A DNA stretch of 22,253 bases from Lachnospiraceae bacterium (GTDB taxonomy: Bacteria; Bacillota; Clostridia; Lachnospirales; Lachnospiraceae), in contig DNJM01000050.1 in assembly GCA_003489085.1 (NCBI GenBank), forward strand, positions 1 to 22,253. The letters are read 5' to 3'. Shown piece by piece: positions 6,229 to 12,804 of this stretch (its first letter is position 1; each line of letters starts with the position of its first letter). The position numbers were made by a program, and so were the translations under genes. The notes below the pieces were generated by a model, which made no database searches, was not told where the DNA came from, and saw only the letters and a program-made list of their open reading frames with translations.

Positions 6229-7557
6229 TTAACGGGAGTATTCTGGTAACTGTTCTACCTGCTTGGATACACGCAGGTGTCTGTATAATGGATGACCGAT
6301 CGTCCGCATGACATGATCTGTCTGATGGAACACCTTGAGCTTCATTTTCGGAGCAGAGCCCATAACTGTATTGGAACAGTCTGAACAGTTCCCGATAATA
6401 ATATACTCACAGCCATCCTTTTTAAACTGCAGGTTATTCTTAGCCTGTCCTGGGCAATTGCCCGGACGCTCACATTTTAATGCACCATTTTTCATTTCCG
6501 CTGCCTGTTTGCATCTGGCTACGGATGTCACCACGCCATTCATCTTAGCGCAGATATCGCGCATTCTGGCTTCATCGCCGCCGCAGGCACATACCAGAAG
6601 GCCCACCTTGGCTCCATGCAGATCCGGCAGATCAATCGTTACAATGATGCCGCCCGTGGTCTTGGTAATCGGTGCTTCCAGTGTCGTTGCCTTTCCGGTA
6701 AATGGTCCGCCCATAATGATCTCACCATATACGCCGTCAATACCGCCTGCGCGTTCGATCAGATCCTCAACCGCCGTACCAACCGGCACATCCATAAAGA
6801 CGTGCGGCTGTGTACCGCCGTTTAGCTTCCCGACTACCGTCAGGTTCTTAGAAAAGCATGGCTTTCTTTCTTCGATCGCCTCTGCCACACGGGAAATAGT
6901 TTCTACATTGATAACGATGGCCTGTGCTGCCGATGGAAGCTTGTCCGGTTCGAGCTCAATGCCAAGACATTCTCTGACTACGGCACGCTCTTCTCCCATC
7001 GGATAAATATCCGGCAGAAGATGAATGGACATGGACGGCTCTTCCTTCAGAGCCTCCCGCAGTACCTCCACTGCCTTTTCATTCTTTTTCTTAATGGCGA
7101 AGATCGCTTTTGCCGCATTGGATATCTCCATACAGTACCGCACGCCGCGGATCACCTTCTCACAGCCCTGCTCCAGCTGCCGGATATTGTGCACTAATCC
7201 CGGCTCACATTCTGCAGCATTGATCAGAATATAGCCGCCGTTCAAATCACACCCCAGCTTCACTCCGGTCGGGAATCCTGCTCCGCCCATACCGACTACG
7301 CCGGCTGCTTTGACCATTTCCAGCTTGCTTCCCTCCGGAATCGGCTCAAATGCTTCTTCCTGCTCTTCATCAGGATGAATGAACACTGCCTCTTCGGTTA
7401 CTTTTGTCACCGTACCGTACATGCTGGCAAAAATATTTGCCCCAAGGCCTGTCGGTTCTGCGATCCGGGTTCCCTTCTTTACCCGGTCGCCGGCCCTCAC
7501 CAGCGCTTTGCAAGGAGCGCCGATGTGCTGTCTGAGTAAAATCTGTAAATCCCTCAT
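6229..7557 (-). CDS. prdC: PrdC, RnfC-like electron transfer protein for proline reductase
   Basis: This 442-residue cytoplasmic protein resembles RnfC/NuoF-type NADH-handling proteins. It has an N-terminal barrel-like domain (1-60), the nucleotide/FMN loop GMGGAGFPTGVK (89-100), and LINAAECEPG (111-120) at the RnfC LINAxEC site. It lacks the classical CxxCxxCxxxCP ferredoxin clusters of RnfC. Instead it has C-terminal Cys groups: CACGG (323-327), CERPGNC (362-368) and CSDC (391-394). PrdC is thought to pass electrons from NADH to PrdB. The start at 7557 has GAGGAG seven nt upstream; the longer frame (14 more residues) has no such site. It is the first protein gene after tRNA-Sec, with its own -10 box at 7588-7593. 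Position 117 is Cys; some homologs are, to my memory, Sec-containing. Confidence 0.93.
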   Translation of the reverse strand: MRDLQILLRQHIGAPCKALVRAGDRVKKGTRIAEPTGLGANIFASMYGTVTKVTEEAVFIHPDEEQEEAFEPIPEGSKLEMVKAAGVVGMGGAGFPTGVKLGCDLNGGYILINAAECEPGLVHNIRQLEQGCEKVIRGVRYCMEISNAAKAIFAIKKKNEKAVEVLREALKEEPSMSIHLLPDIYPMGEERAVVRECLGIELEPDKLPSAAQAIVINVETISRVAEAIEERKPCFSKNLTVVGKLNGGTQPHVFMDVPVGTAVEDLIERAGGIDGVYGEIIMGGPFTGKATTLEAPITKTTGGIIVTIDLPDLHGAKVGLLVCACGGDEARMRDICAKMNGVVTSVARCKQAAEMKNGALKCERPGNCPGQAKNNLQFKKDGCEYIIIGNCSDCSNTVMGSAPKMKLKVFHQTDHVMRTIGHPLYRHLRVSKQVEQLPEYSR

Positions 7558-7587
7558 ACCAATTCTCCTCTTCTTGTATCTGCTAAA

Positions 7588-7593
7588 ATTATA
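7588..7593 (-). promoter_or_regulatory. TATAAT -10 box of a prdC promoter
   Basis: A perfect minus-strand TATAAT lies about 30 nt upstream of the prdC start codon. It follows the tRNA-Sec terminator. No good -35 is visible 16-18 nt upstream (TCCTCA), so activation by a regulator may be needed. A sigma-54 -24/-12 site could not be supported. Confidence 0.45.
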
Positions 7594-7650
7594 CACCATA
7601 TGCTGCCTTTTGAGGATTCTCCTTTACGGAAAACCTGTTTTTATAAAAGC

Positions 7651-7681
7651 AAAAAACGAAGCCGGTTTTCTTTCCGCTTCG
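7651..7681 (-). terminator. Rho-independent terminator of tRNA-Sec
   Basis: On the minus strand CGAAGC and GCTTCG pair, extended by GG/CC with one bulged base, and are followed at once by TTTTTT. It is 50 nt past the tRNA CCA. It makes selC a separate short transcript rather than part of the prdC mRNA. Confidence 0.75.
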
Positions 7682-7730
7682 CTTCTTCTCCTGTCAATAT
7701 ATCCGAACGTATGTGGCATACGATTATTTT

Positions 7731-7828
7731 TGGCGGGCACATGTGGGAATCGAACCCACCCGGGACGCTACTAACGCCCCACACTGGTTTTGAAGACCAG
7801 GAGGCACACCAGTTACCTATCTGCACCC
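7731..7828 (-). tRNA. selC: tRNA-Sec, anticodon TCA
   Basis: A 98-nt tRNA with encoded CCA. The anticodon arm is CTGGT-CTTCAAA-ACCAG with TCA (complement of 7791-7793) in the centre of the loop. The T arm GTGGG-TTCGATT-CCCAC is followed directly by the 3' acceptor strand. The acceptor is long, as in bacterial tRNA-Sec (8+5 geometry), with two G-U pairs and a likely mismatch at its eighth pair. The variable arm GGGGCG/CGTCCC is long. These features separate it from tRNA-Ser and tRNA-Leu. SelA charges Ser-tRNA-Sec with selenium and SelB delivers it to UGA codons such as those of prdB and selD in this window. Confidence 0.96.
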
Positions 7829-7851
7829 TTATCATTTGTTCATGCCTGAAT

Positions 7852-7880
7852 ATTCTACCACATTTCCACGAAAGCTTCAA
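7852..7880 (-). promoter_or_regulatory. Promoter of tRNA-Sec
   Basis: TTGAAG (7875-7880), a 17-nt spacer and TAGAAT (7852-7857) on the minus strand place the start about 15-20 nt before the tRNA 5' end. The match is good and the spacing ideal. It is divergent from the prdF promoter, with about 28 bp between the two -35 boxes. Confidence 0.7.
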
Positions 7881-7908
7881 GTCCTATTTCTATCTTATCA
7901 ATTATGCA

Positions 7909-7937
7909 TTGACTTTTAGATGGTTATACATCATAAT
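7909..7937 (+). promoter_or_regulatory. Promoter of prdF-TetR unit
   Basis: TTGACT (7909-7914), a 17-nt spacer and CATAAT (7932-7937) match the sigma-A consensus at five of six bases each. A second candidate, TAGACC / 16 nt / TATAGT, overlaps the repeats at 7950-7980. Either would give a short leader before the GGAGG site of prdF. Confidence 0.55.
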
Positions 7938-7949
7938 AGAAATATATAG

Positions 7950-7980
7950 TAGACCGTAGTACAGTTTAGACTATAGTCTA
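7950..7980 (+). promoter_or_regulatory. Palindromic operator candidate upstream of prdF
   Basis: TAGACTATAGTCTA (7967-7980) is a perfect 14-bp palindrome. A partial copy, TAGACCGTAGT, begins at 7950, 17 bp upstream in the same orientation. The pair sits at or just past the predicted prdF transcription start, where a repressor would block transcription. TetR-family proteins bind short palindromes of this kind, and a TetR gene is the second gene of the unit, so autoregulation together with prdF control is a natural inference. Confidence 0.5.
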
Positions 7981-8022
7981 TTTTACACTATTTGTCAATT
8001 ACTAATTATTGGAGGTACAGTA

Positions 8023-9060
8023 ATGGGACTGAATCCAAAGTTAAAACTCGACTCATTTGAAGCTGCATTTCATGCAATTGACACACATACGGTAGGTGAA
8101 TTCACGCGTGTGGTCACATCCGGATTTCCGGACATGCAGGTCGGCAGCATGATGGAGAAAAAGCACATTCTGGAAAAGGAGTACGATCAGTACAGACGGG
8201 CGCTGATGAACGAGCCCCGCGGACACCGTGATATGTTTGGTGCGATTCTGGGAGCACCGGCAGATAAGGAGGCCGATCTGGGGGTTATTTTCATGGATAC
8301 AGGAGGCTATCTGAATATGTGCGGTCACGGAACCATCGGCTCTGCTACGGTTGCAGTGGAGACAGGTCTGGTACCTGTGACAGAACCGTATACAGAGGTT
8401 GTTCTGGAAGCACCGGCAGGCATTATCCGCACCCAGGTCAGGGTAGAAAACGGAAAGGCAAAGGAAGTTACTCTGACAAATGTACCGGCTTTTCTTTATA
8501 AGGACAATCTGACCATAGACATCGATGGTCACGAGATCCAGTATGATATCTCCTTCGGCGGAAGCTTCTTCGCCCTGGTAGATACCACACAGCCTGCAAT
8601 TCAGGAAGAAATCGAAGCACAGAATATTCCTTTTTTAACCCAATTGGGTATGAAGCTGCTGAAGGAAATCAATCGTACGGTAGAAATTCAGCATCCTTAT
8701 CTTGATATTACCACCGTTGATCTTGTAGAATTCTACGGACCGACCCCTACAAATGGCTGTTCTATGCGAAACGTCGTTATCTTTGGTGATGCACAGGCAG
8801 ACCGTTCTCCGTGCGGCACCGGAACCAGCGCCAAGCTGGCTGCTCTGTATGCTCATGGAAAGATCCAGATCGGCGAACCATTTGTATATGAAAGCTTTAT
8901 CGGATCCCGCTTTACCGGAGTCATCAAGGAAATTACTGAGGTCGGCGGCTACACCGCTGTTATCCCGCAGATTACCGGAAGCGCCTATATCACCGGAGAA
9001 GCAACCTATGTGATTGATCCGGACGATCCATTAAAATACGGTTTCGTAGTGGGAGAATAA
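8023..9060 (+). CDS. prdF: Proline racemase
   Basis: A 345-residue PLP-independent racemase that interconverts L- and D-proline, feeding D-proline to the reductase. The two catalytic cysteines are Cys100 in NMCGHGTIGSAT and Cys264 in SPCGTGTSAKLA, both in intact family motifs. Having Cys at both positions argues against the dehydratase branch of the family. Hydroxyproline 2-epimerase is the main alternative, but the prd context favours proline racemase. The start ATG has GGAGG seven nt upstream. It is transcribed divergently from the rest of the prd cluster and is followed after 37 nt by a TetR-type gene, with no terminator between them. A palindromic operator candidate precedes it. Confidence 0.94.
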   Translation: MGLNPKLKLDSFEAAFHAIDTHTVGEFTRVVTSGFPDMQVGSMMEKKHILEKEYDQYRRALMNEPRGHRDMFGAILGAPADKEADLGVIFMDTGGYLNMCGHGTIGSATVAVETGLVPVTEPYTEVVLEAPAGIIRTQVRVENGKAKEVTLTNVPAFLYKDNLTIDIDGHEIQYDISFGGSFFALVDTTQPAIQEEIEAQNIPFLTQLGMKLLKEINRTVEIQHPYLDITTVDLVEFYGPTPTNGCSMRNVVIFGDAQADRSPCGTGTSAKLAALYAHGKIQIGEPFVYESFIGSRFTGVIKEITEVGGYTAVIPQITGSAYITGEATYVIDPDDPLKYGFVVGE

Positions 9061-9097
9061 CTGAAAACAGAGGGAGCACGTGAAAGGAAGTACCACG

Positions 9098-9694
9098 ATG
9101 GCAAAGAGAAAAAAGATCACAACCAAGAGTAAAATCATCCAGGCAGCCTGGAAACTTTTCTATAAACAAGGGTATGAAAATACGACTGTGGATGAGATTA
9201 TTGATGCTTCCAATACTTCCAAAGGCTCCTTTTATCATTATTTTGAAAGTAAGGATGCTCTTCTCAGCACCCTTTCCTATCTGTTCGATGATAAATACGA
9301 AGAACTGGCCGCGGAAATGCCGGACACATTTACTGCACAGGAGAAGCTTTCTTTCCTGAACCATGAACTGTTCCGGATGATTGATGAGAGCATTGATGTC
9401 AATCTACTATCCAGGCTTTATTCTTCCCAGCTGATTACAAAGGCCGAACAGCATCTGCTGGATGAAAACCGCTTCTACTTCCGTCTGATCATTCAGATCA
9501 TTTCCGACGGATATCAACATCATGAATTCCGAAGCGGCCTTTCTGTGGATGAGCTTGTGAAGCTGTATGTTATGTATGAGCGTGGTGTCATTTATGACTG
9601 GTGCCTGAATAAAGCCAGCTATTCTATCATGGAATACAGCGACCGGATTCTGCCGGATTTCCTGCGGATGCTGGAAGCGCCGGAAAAGAAATAA
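9098..9694 (+). CDS. TetR/AcrR-family transcriptional regulator
   Basis: A 198-residue DNA-binding protein with the typical N-terminal TetR helix-turn-helix: KIIQAAWKLFYKQGYENTT, then VDEIIDASNTSKGSFYHYF (about residues 12-50). The C-terminal ligand/dimerisation part is not recognisable by eye, as is usual for this family. I chose ATG at 9098 because AGGAAG lies seven nt upstream; an in-frame GTG at 9080 would add six residues. It lies in one unit with prdF and ends just before a strong terminator. The likely target is the palindrome at 7967-7980, and the effector might be proline or a related amino acid; both are inference. The known clostridial regulator PrdR (a sigma-54 activator) is not in this window. 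Confidence 0.88.
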   Translation: MAKRKKITTKSKIIQAAWKLFYKQGYENTTVDEIIDASNTSKGSFYHYFESKDALLSTLSYLFDDKYEELAAEMPDTFTAQEKLSFLNHELFRMIDESIDVNLLSRLYSSQLITKAEQHLLDENRFYFRLIIQIISDGYQHHEFRSGLSVDELVKLYVMYERGVIYDWCLNKASYSIMEYSDRILPDFLRMLEAPEKK

Positions 9695-9701
9695 AGGAAA
9701 T

Positions 9702-9751
9702 GAAGAAGCCTGTCTGGTTTCATTTTTATATGCTCCCAGACAGGCTTCTTC
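9702..9751. terminator. Strong bidirectional terminator hairpin
   Basis: Perfect 16-bp arms, GAAGAAGCCTGTCTGG (9702-9717) and its complement (9736-9751), flank an 18-nt loop. A T-rich tail (TTTCTCTTC) follows on the plus side and ATTTCCTTTATTTC on the minus side. It lies between two converging genes, the TetR gene (plus) and the DUF3343 gene (minus), and can end both transcripts. Confidence 0.85.
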
Positions 9752-9777
9752 TTTCTCTTCACATGTTCTTATGGTTC

Positions 9778-10014
9778 TTACACCATACATTCGTGGATCG
9801 CTTCCTGCTCAATCCCTACTTCCTTCATAACCTTCTCAATGCATTCCCGGTCAGACAGCTCCGTACACCAGGAGAGTCCACAGCCTGCGGAGATCGCACG
9901 CGGTACCGGAATCAGACGTCCCGGTGCCTGATGCGCCTTACATGCCTTCTCCATCGCCATTGCATCCGCCGTAGTATGGAAGGTTACGACCAGCTTCAAT
10001 TCTTTTTTTCTCAT
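9778..10014 (-). CDS. DUF3343 protein, putative Se/S carrier-like
   Basis: This 78-residue protein has the DUF3343 pattern: a short beta strand KLVVTFHTTADAMAMEKAC, then GRLIPVPRAISAGCGLSW and a C-terminal helix. Cys25 and the GCGLSWC group (Cys45, Cys50), plus Cys58 and Cys76, are available for persulfide or perselenide chemistry. DUF3343 genes commonly lie beside yedF, TusA-like and desulfurase-like genes in selenium-using anaerobes, so a small carrier or delivery role is proposed, though not proven. It starts two bases after the TusA-like stop with little independent binding site, so its translation is probably coupled. It is the last gene of the operon. Confidence 0.8.
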   Translation of the reverse strand: MRKKELKLVVTFHTTADAMAMEKACKAHQAPGRLIPVPRAISAGCGLSWCTELSDRECIEKVMKEVGIEQEAIHECMV

Positions 10015-10016
10015 AG

Positions 10017-10220
10017 CTACTCAATCACAATCTCGAATTCAGAGCCAACTTCCTTAACCGTTGTTTTTTTGCCATGATCCTTTGCAAATTTCTCCACATT
10101 GGTTTTCTGGTGGGGTTCACTTACCAGTACCTTAATCGGTCCCTTTGAACTTTTCAGTGCCTCTGCTGTCAGCATCAGCGGTTCCGGACAGGAAAGTCCT
10201 CTTGCATCTACTTCTTTCAT
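10017..10220 (-). CDS. TusA/SirA-family sulfur (selenium) carrier protein
   Basis: A 67-residue protein with the full TusA fold pattern: VDARGLSCPEPLMLTAEAL at the N-terminus with the carrier Cys in the CPxP motif (Cys11), a central strand IKVLVSEP, and a C-terminal strand FEIVIE. TusA proteins accept sulfur as a persulfide from cysteine desulfurases and pass it on. Selenium can travel the same way. The operon (desulfurase-like enzyme, YedE transporter, DUF3343) suggests selenium or sulfur relay toward SelD, but the substrate is inferred. A second TusA-like domain is present in YedF at 18292-18900. A gap of 88 nt separates it from the transporter gene. Confidence 0.9.
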   Translation of the reverse strand: MKEVDARGLSCPEPLMLTAEALKSSKGPIKVLVSEPHQKTNVEKFAKDHGKKTTVKEVGSEFEIVIE

Positions 10221-10308
10221 TTTATTTACCTGCTTTCCAAGAATAACATATTTTTATGGTTCTATCCACTGTTTTTTACTGTGGTATTATTTGCCGGCTC
10301 CTTCGGCT

Positions 10309-11403
10309 CTATTTTGCAGCTTGTCTCTTATTGAAGGCTGCGATAATGAAGCAGACGATGATACAGATAATGACTGCCACCTTGCCTGCCGTAGCCGGTC
10401 CGCCTGCTACAGCCTCTGTGGTGTCTGTTGCTGCTGCAGCTGCAGATGCTGCCAGGCCGAAGTTATGAGCAACTGCTGCACCTGCAAACAGTCCCAGAAC
10501 AGTTACGCCTGCATCGGAGGATCCCTGTCCTGCCAGTACCAGCTGACGAAGCGGGCATCCGCCTGCAAGAACCGCTGCGAAGCCTACTGCATACATACCA
10601 AGGATATTCCACAGATGCTGGGAATGTGCGATCGGCTGTCCTGCAAAGCTTAAGCTAAAGTGTCCTGTTGCGATATTAAAGATCAGCATAACGACAAACA
10701 ATCCGCCAATTACAGAGATCAGGTCAAAGCTTCTGATCAGGATGATATCACGAATACTTCCCGCGAAGCACATTCTGGATTTCTGTGCAACCGCACCTAC
10801 GATCAGACCTCCGATTAAGGAAAGAATAATTGGTGCATGCATGCTTCCTGGACCGCTTTCACTGACTGCAAATAATGTGGTGGCTACACTCAGTACGAAG
10901 ATACCCAACATCAGTACCGGAGCCACTGCACCGCTCATAGCATTGGTCTCATGCGCACGTCCCAGGCTGAATCCCTTCTTTAAGAAGAATGCACCTGTTG
11001 CAACACCGCCTACAAAGCCAATCAGCGCTACCCATGCATTCAGGTCACCGGCAGACATACGGATTACCATACGCAGCGGGCATCCCAGGAATACCAGAGA
11101 ACCGATCATAATGATCATACCCAGTACGAAACGGATCATCGGTGAAGATCCTGCAGTGGATCGATATTCCTTTGTTGCTACTGCAATCGCGAAAGCACCG
11201 ATTACAATACCTATCGTCTCCGGTCTCGCATACTGTACAACTGCTGCATTGTGCAGCTTCATTGCTCCTGCCGTATCACGAATAAAACATGCGATACAGA
11301 AAGCCATATTTCCTGGATTGCCCTGCAATGCCAGTATTGCCGCTACAATACCGCAAATGACACCGGCAAGAGCCAGTTTTTTCTTAGAATCTGAAAAATT
11401 CAT
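10309..11403 (-). CDS. yedE: YedE/YeeE-family putative selenium transporter
   Basis: A 364-residue, strongly hydrophobic protein with about nine or ten membrane segments, built as an internal duplication. The first half has CIACFIRD (36-43) and GCPLR (107-111). The second half has MCFAGSIRD (211-219) and GCPLR (282-286). These repeated Cys motifs are typical of the YeeE/YedE family, whose characterised thiosulfate-uptake members use conserved cysteines to pass sulfur through the membrane. In selenium users with TusA/YedF neighbours the family is annotated as a putative selenium transporter. The start has GAGGAGG eight nt upstream and lies 15 nt after the desulfurase-like gene. The C-terminus has an Ala-rich stretch around 317-340. 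The transported selenium or sulfur species is not determined by the sequence. Confidence 0.9.
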   Translation of the reverse strand: MNFSDSKKKLALAGVICGIVAAILALQGNPGNMAFCIACFIRDTAGAMKLHNAAVVQYARPETIGIVIGAFAIAVATKEYRSTAGSSPMIRFVLGMIIMIGSLVFLGCPLRMVIRMSAGDLNAWVALIGFVGGVATGAFFLKKGFSLGRAHETNAMSGAVAPVLMLGIFVLSVATTLFAVSESGPGSMHAPIILSLIGGLIVGAVAQKSRMCFAGSIRDIILIRSFDLISVIGGLFVVMLIFNIATGHFSLSFAGQPIAHSQHLWNILGMYAVGFAAVLAGGCPLRQLVLAGQGSSDAGVTVLGLFAGAAVAHNFGLAASAAAAATDTTEAVAGGPATAGKVAVIICIIVCFIIAAFNKRQAAK

Positions 11404-11418
11404 TTGTAAATCCTCCTC

Positions 11419-12558
11419 TTATTCCTCTTTTGATAGTTCCTCAATGGCCGCAATCGCAGCCTTCACTTCTTCCTCTGTATTAAAATGTGAAAAGCTGAAC
11501 CGGACAGCACCCTGCTCGACCGTTCCCAACGCTTTGTGCATAAGCGGTGCACAATGTGCGCCTGGTCTGGTAGAAATCCCATATGTCATAAGGAGCTCAT
11601 CACTCACTTCAGAAGAATCATAATCACCGATATTCAGGGTCACAATCGGACATCTGTCCTGTGTATCAAAATCCCCGTATACCTTAACACCAGGGATATC
11701 CTTGATCCCATGATAGAACATCCACATATACCTCTGTTCCGTTTCCCGGATATGATCCATACCGGTCTCCATAATATAGCCGACGCCGGCTGCCAGCCCG
11801 GCAATGCCATGTCCGTTCAAGGTTCCGGCCTCCAGTGCCGTCGGCATCAGCTGAGGATGATGTGTATTATAGGTATCCACCCCGCTTCCTCCGCTTTTGA
11901 GCGGCGGCAGGCTGATCCCTTCCCGCACGTAGAGTCCTCCTGTCCCCTGCGGTCCCAGAAGTCCCTTATGACCGGTAAAACATAAAATATCAATATGCAT
12001 TTCCTGTACATCGATCGGAAATACACCTGCTGTCTGAGATGCGTCTACAATAAACCGGATGCCATGTGCTTTCGCAATTGCCCCCACCCGTGCAATATCT
12101 ACTTTATTCCCTGTCAGGTTCGATCCATGGGTACAGACGATTACCCTGGTTTCCGGACGGATTGCCTTCTCAAAATCTGCATAGTCAATTCTTCCCTTTG
12201 CATCACTCGGAATAATTGACAGGTCGACTCCCTGCTCCTGTAACAGATACAGCGGACGAAGTACGGAATTGTGTTCCAGCATCGTGGTAATCACATGATC
12301 CCCCGGCCGTAAGCTTCCTTTGATCGCAATATTCAGACTTTCAGTAGAATTGCAGGTAAAAGCAATCTGCCTGGGCGATTCCGCATGAAATAAAGACGCC
12401 AGCCGCTCTCTGGCATCATAGATAACCCGGGATGCACTCAAAGAAGCCTCATTCGCTCCTCTTCCGGCATTTCCCATAGAACTCATCGCTGCCACTACCG
12501 CATCAATCACTGCCTGCGGCTTCTGCATCGTAGTAGCTGCGTTATCCAGATAAATCAT
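11419..12558 (-). CDS. Cysteine desulfurase-family PLP enzyme
   Basis: A 379-residue class V aminotransferase-fold enzyme that probably removes sulfur from cysteine, or selenium from selenocysteine, as an enzyme-bound persulfide or perselenide. The N-terminus MIYLDNAATT is diagnostic. PLP-binding Lys198 lies in FTGHKGLLGPQG. The catalytic Cys is Cys336 in RPGAHCAPLMHKALGT. It resembles the SufS/CsdA-like branch often annotated simply as 'cysteine desulfurase family protein'. The start has GGGAGG five nt upstream. It is the first gene of a four-gene operon with a transporter, a TusA carrier and DUF3343. This points to a role as selenium/sulfur donor for SelD rather than in general Fe-S assembly, since no IscU or SufU partner is nearby. 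Confidence 0.9.
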   Translation of the reverse strand: MIYLDNAATTMQKPQAVIDAVVAAMSSMGNAGRGANEASLSASRVIYDARERLASLFHAESPRQIAFTCNSTESLNIAIKGSLRPGDHVITTMLEHNSVLRPLYLLQEQGVDLSIIPSDAKGRIDYADFEKAIRPETRVIVCTHGSNLTGNKVDIARVGAIAKAHGIRFIVDASQTAGVFPIDVQEMHIDILCFTGHKGLLGPQGTGGLYVREGISLPPLKSGGSGVDTYNTHHPQLMPTALEAGTLNGHGIAGLAAGVGYIMETGMDHIRETEQRYMWMFYHGIKDIPGVKVYGDFDTQDRCPIVTLNIGDYDSSEVSDELLMTYGISTRPGAHCAPLMHKALGTVEQGAVRFSFSHFNTEEEVKAAIAAIEELSKEE

Positions 12559-12671
12559 ATATCCTCCCTTGATTCACATATCCGCAGAATTCCTGCTGCA
12601 CATGTGATATCTTCTGATTTCTTCTCTTTCTTTATCGGCAGTCAACTTAAGCCGCCAGATTACTACCTATA

Positions 12672-12700
12672 AGTATAGCGCTTTTCCTGAATAGCGTCTA
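12672..12700 (-). promoter_or_regulatory. Promoter of the desulfurase-YedE-TusA-DUF3343 operon
   Basis: Minus-strand TAGACG (12695-12700), 17 nt and TATACT (12672-12677) make a moderate sigma-A promoter, leaving a leader of about 105 nt. The -10 overlaps an imperfect dyad CTATA-AG-TATAG (12667-12678) that could be a regulator site. The LysR-type regulator encoded just upstream is a reasonable but untested candidate. Confidence 0.45.
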
Positions 12701-12716
12701 ATTGAAACTCTCTATA

Positions 12717-12759
12717 AAAACGCCCTATTTATAGTTAAATTCTATAAATAGGGCGTTTT
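12717..12759. terminator. Perfect 18-bp terminator hairpin after the LysR gene
   Basis: AAAACGCCCTATTTATAG (12717-12734) and its exact complement (12742-12759) flank a 7-nt loop. The minus-strand RNA ends in TTTTTATAG and the plus-strand RNA in GTTTTCCCTTTT, so it can work both ways. It should end the long yedF-selD-selA-selB-LysR transcript before the next operon promoter. Confidence 0.9.
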
Positions 12760-12804
12760 CCCTTTTCACACAGCGCATGGCTCTCTGCTGTGCATTTCTA
12801 TTTT

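Noticed and set aside
7650..7672. Sigma-54 -24/-12 promoter upstream of prdC
   Set aside because: A CGGCTTCG...TTGC arrangement exists, but the GG-to-GC distance is one base too long and it overlaps the tRNA terminator.
7600..7959. Plus-strand ORF of about 119 codons
   Set aside because: It runs antisense through tRNA-Sec and its terminator, has no ribosome binding site, and its product resembles nothing.
10742..11623. Plus-strand ORF of 293 codons opposite yedE
   Set aside because: It is antisense to a clear membrane transporter and the start of the desulfurase gene, with no binding site and a shadow-like composition.
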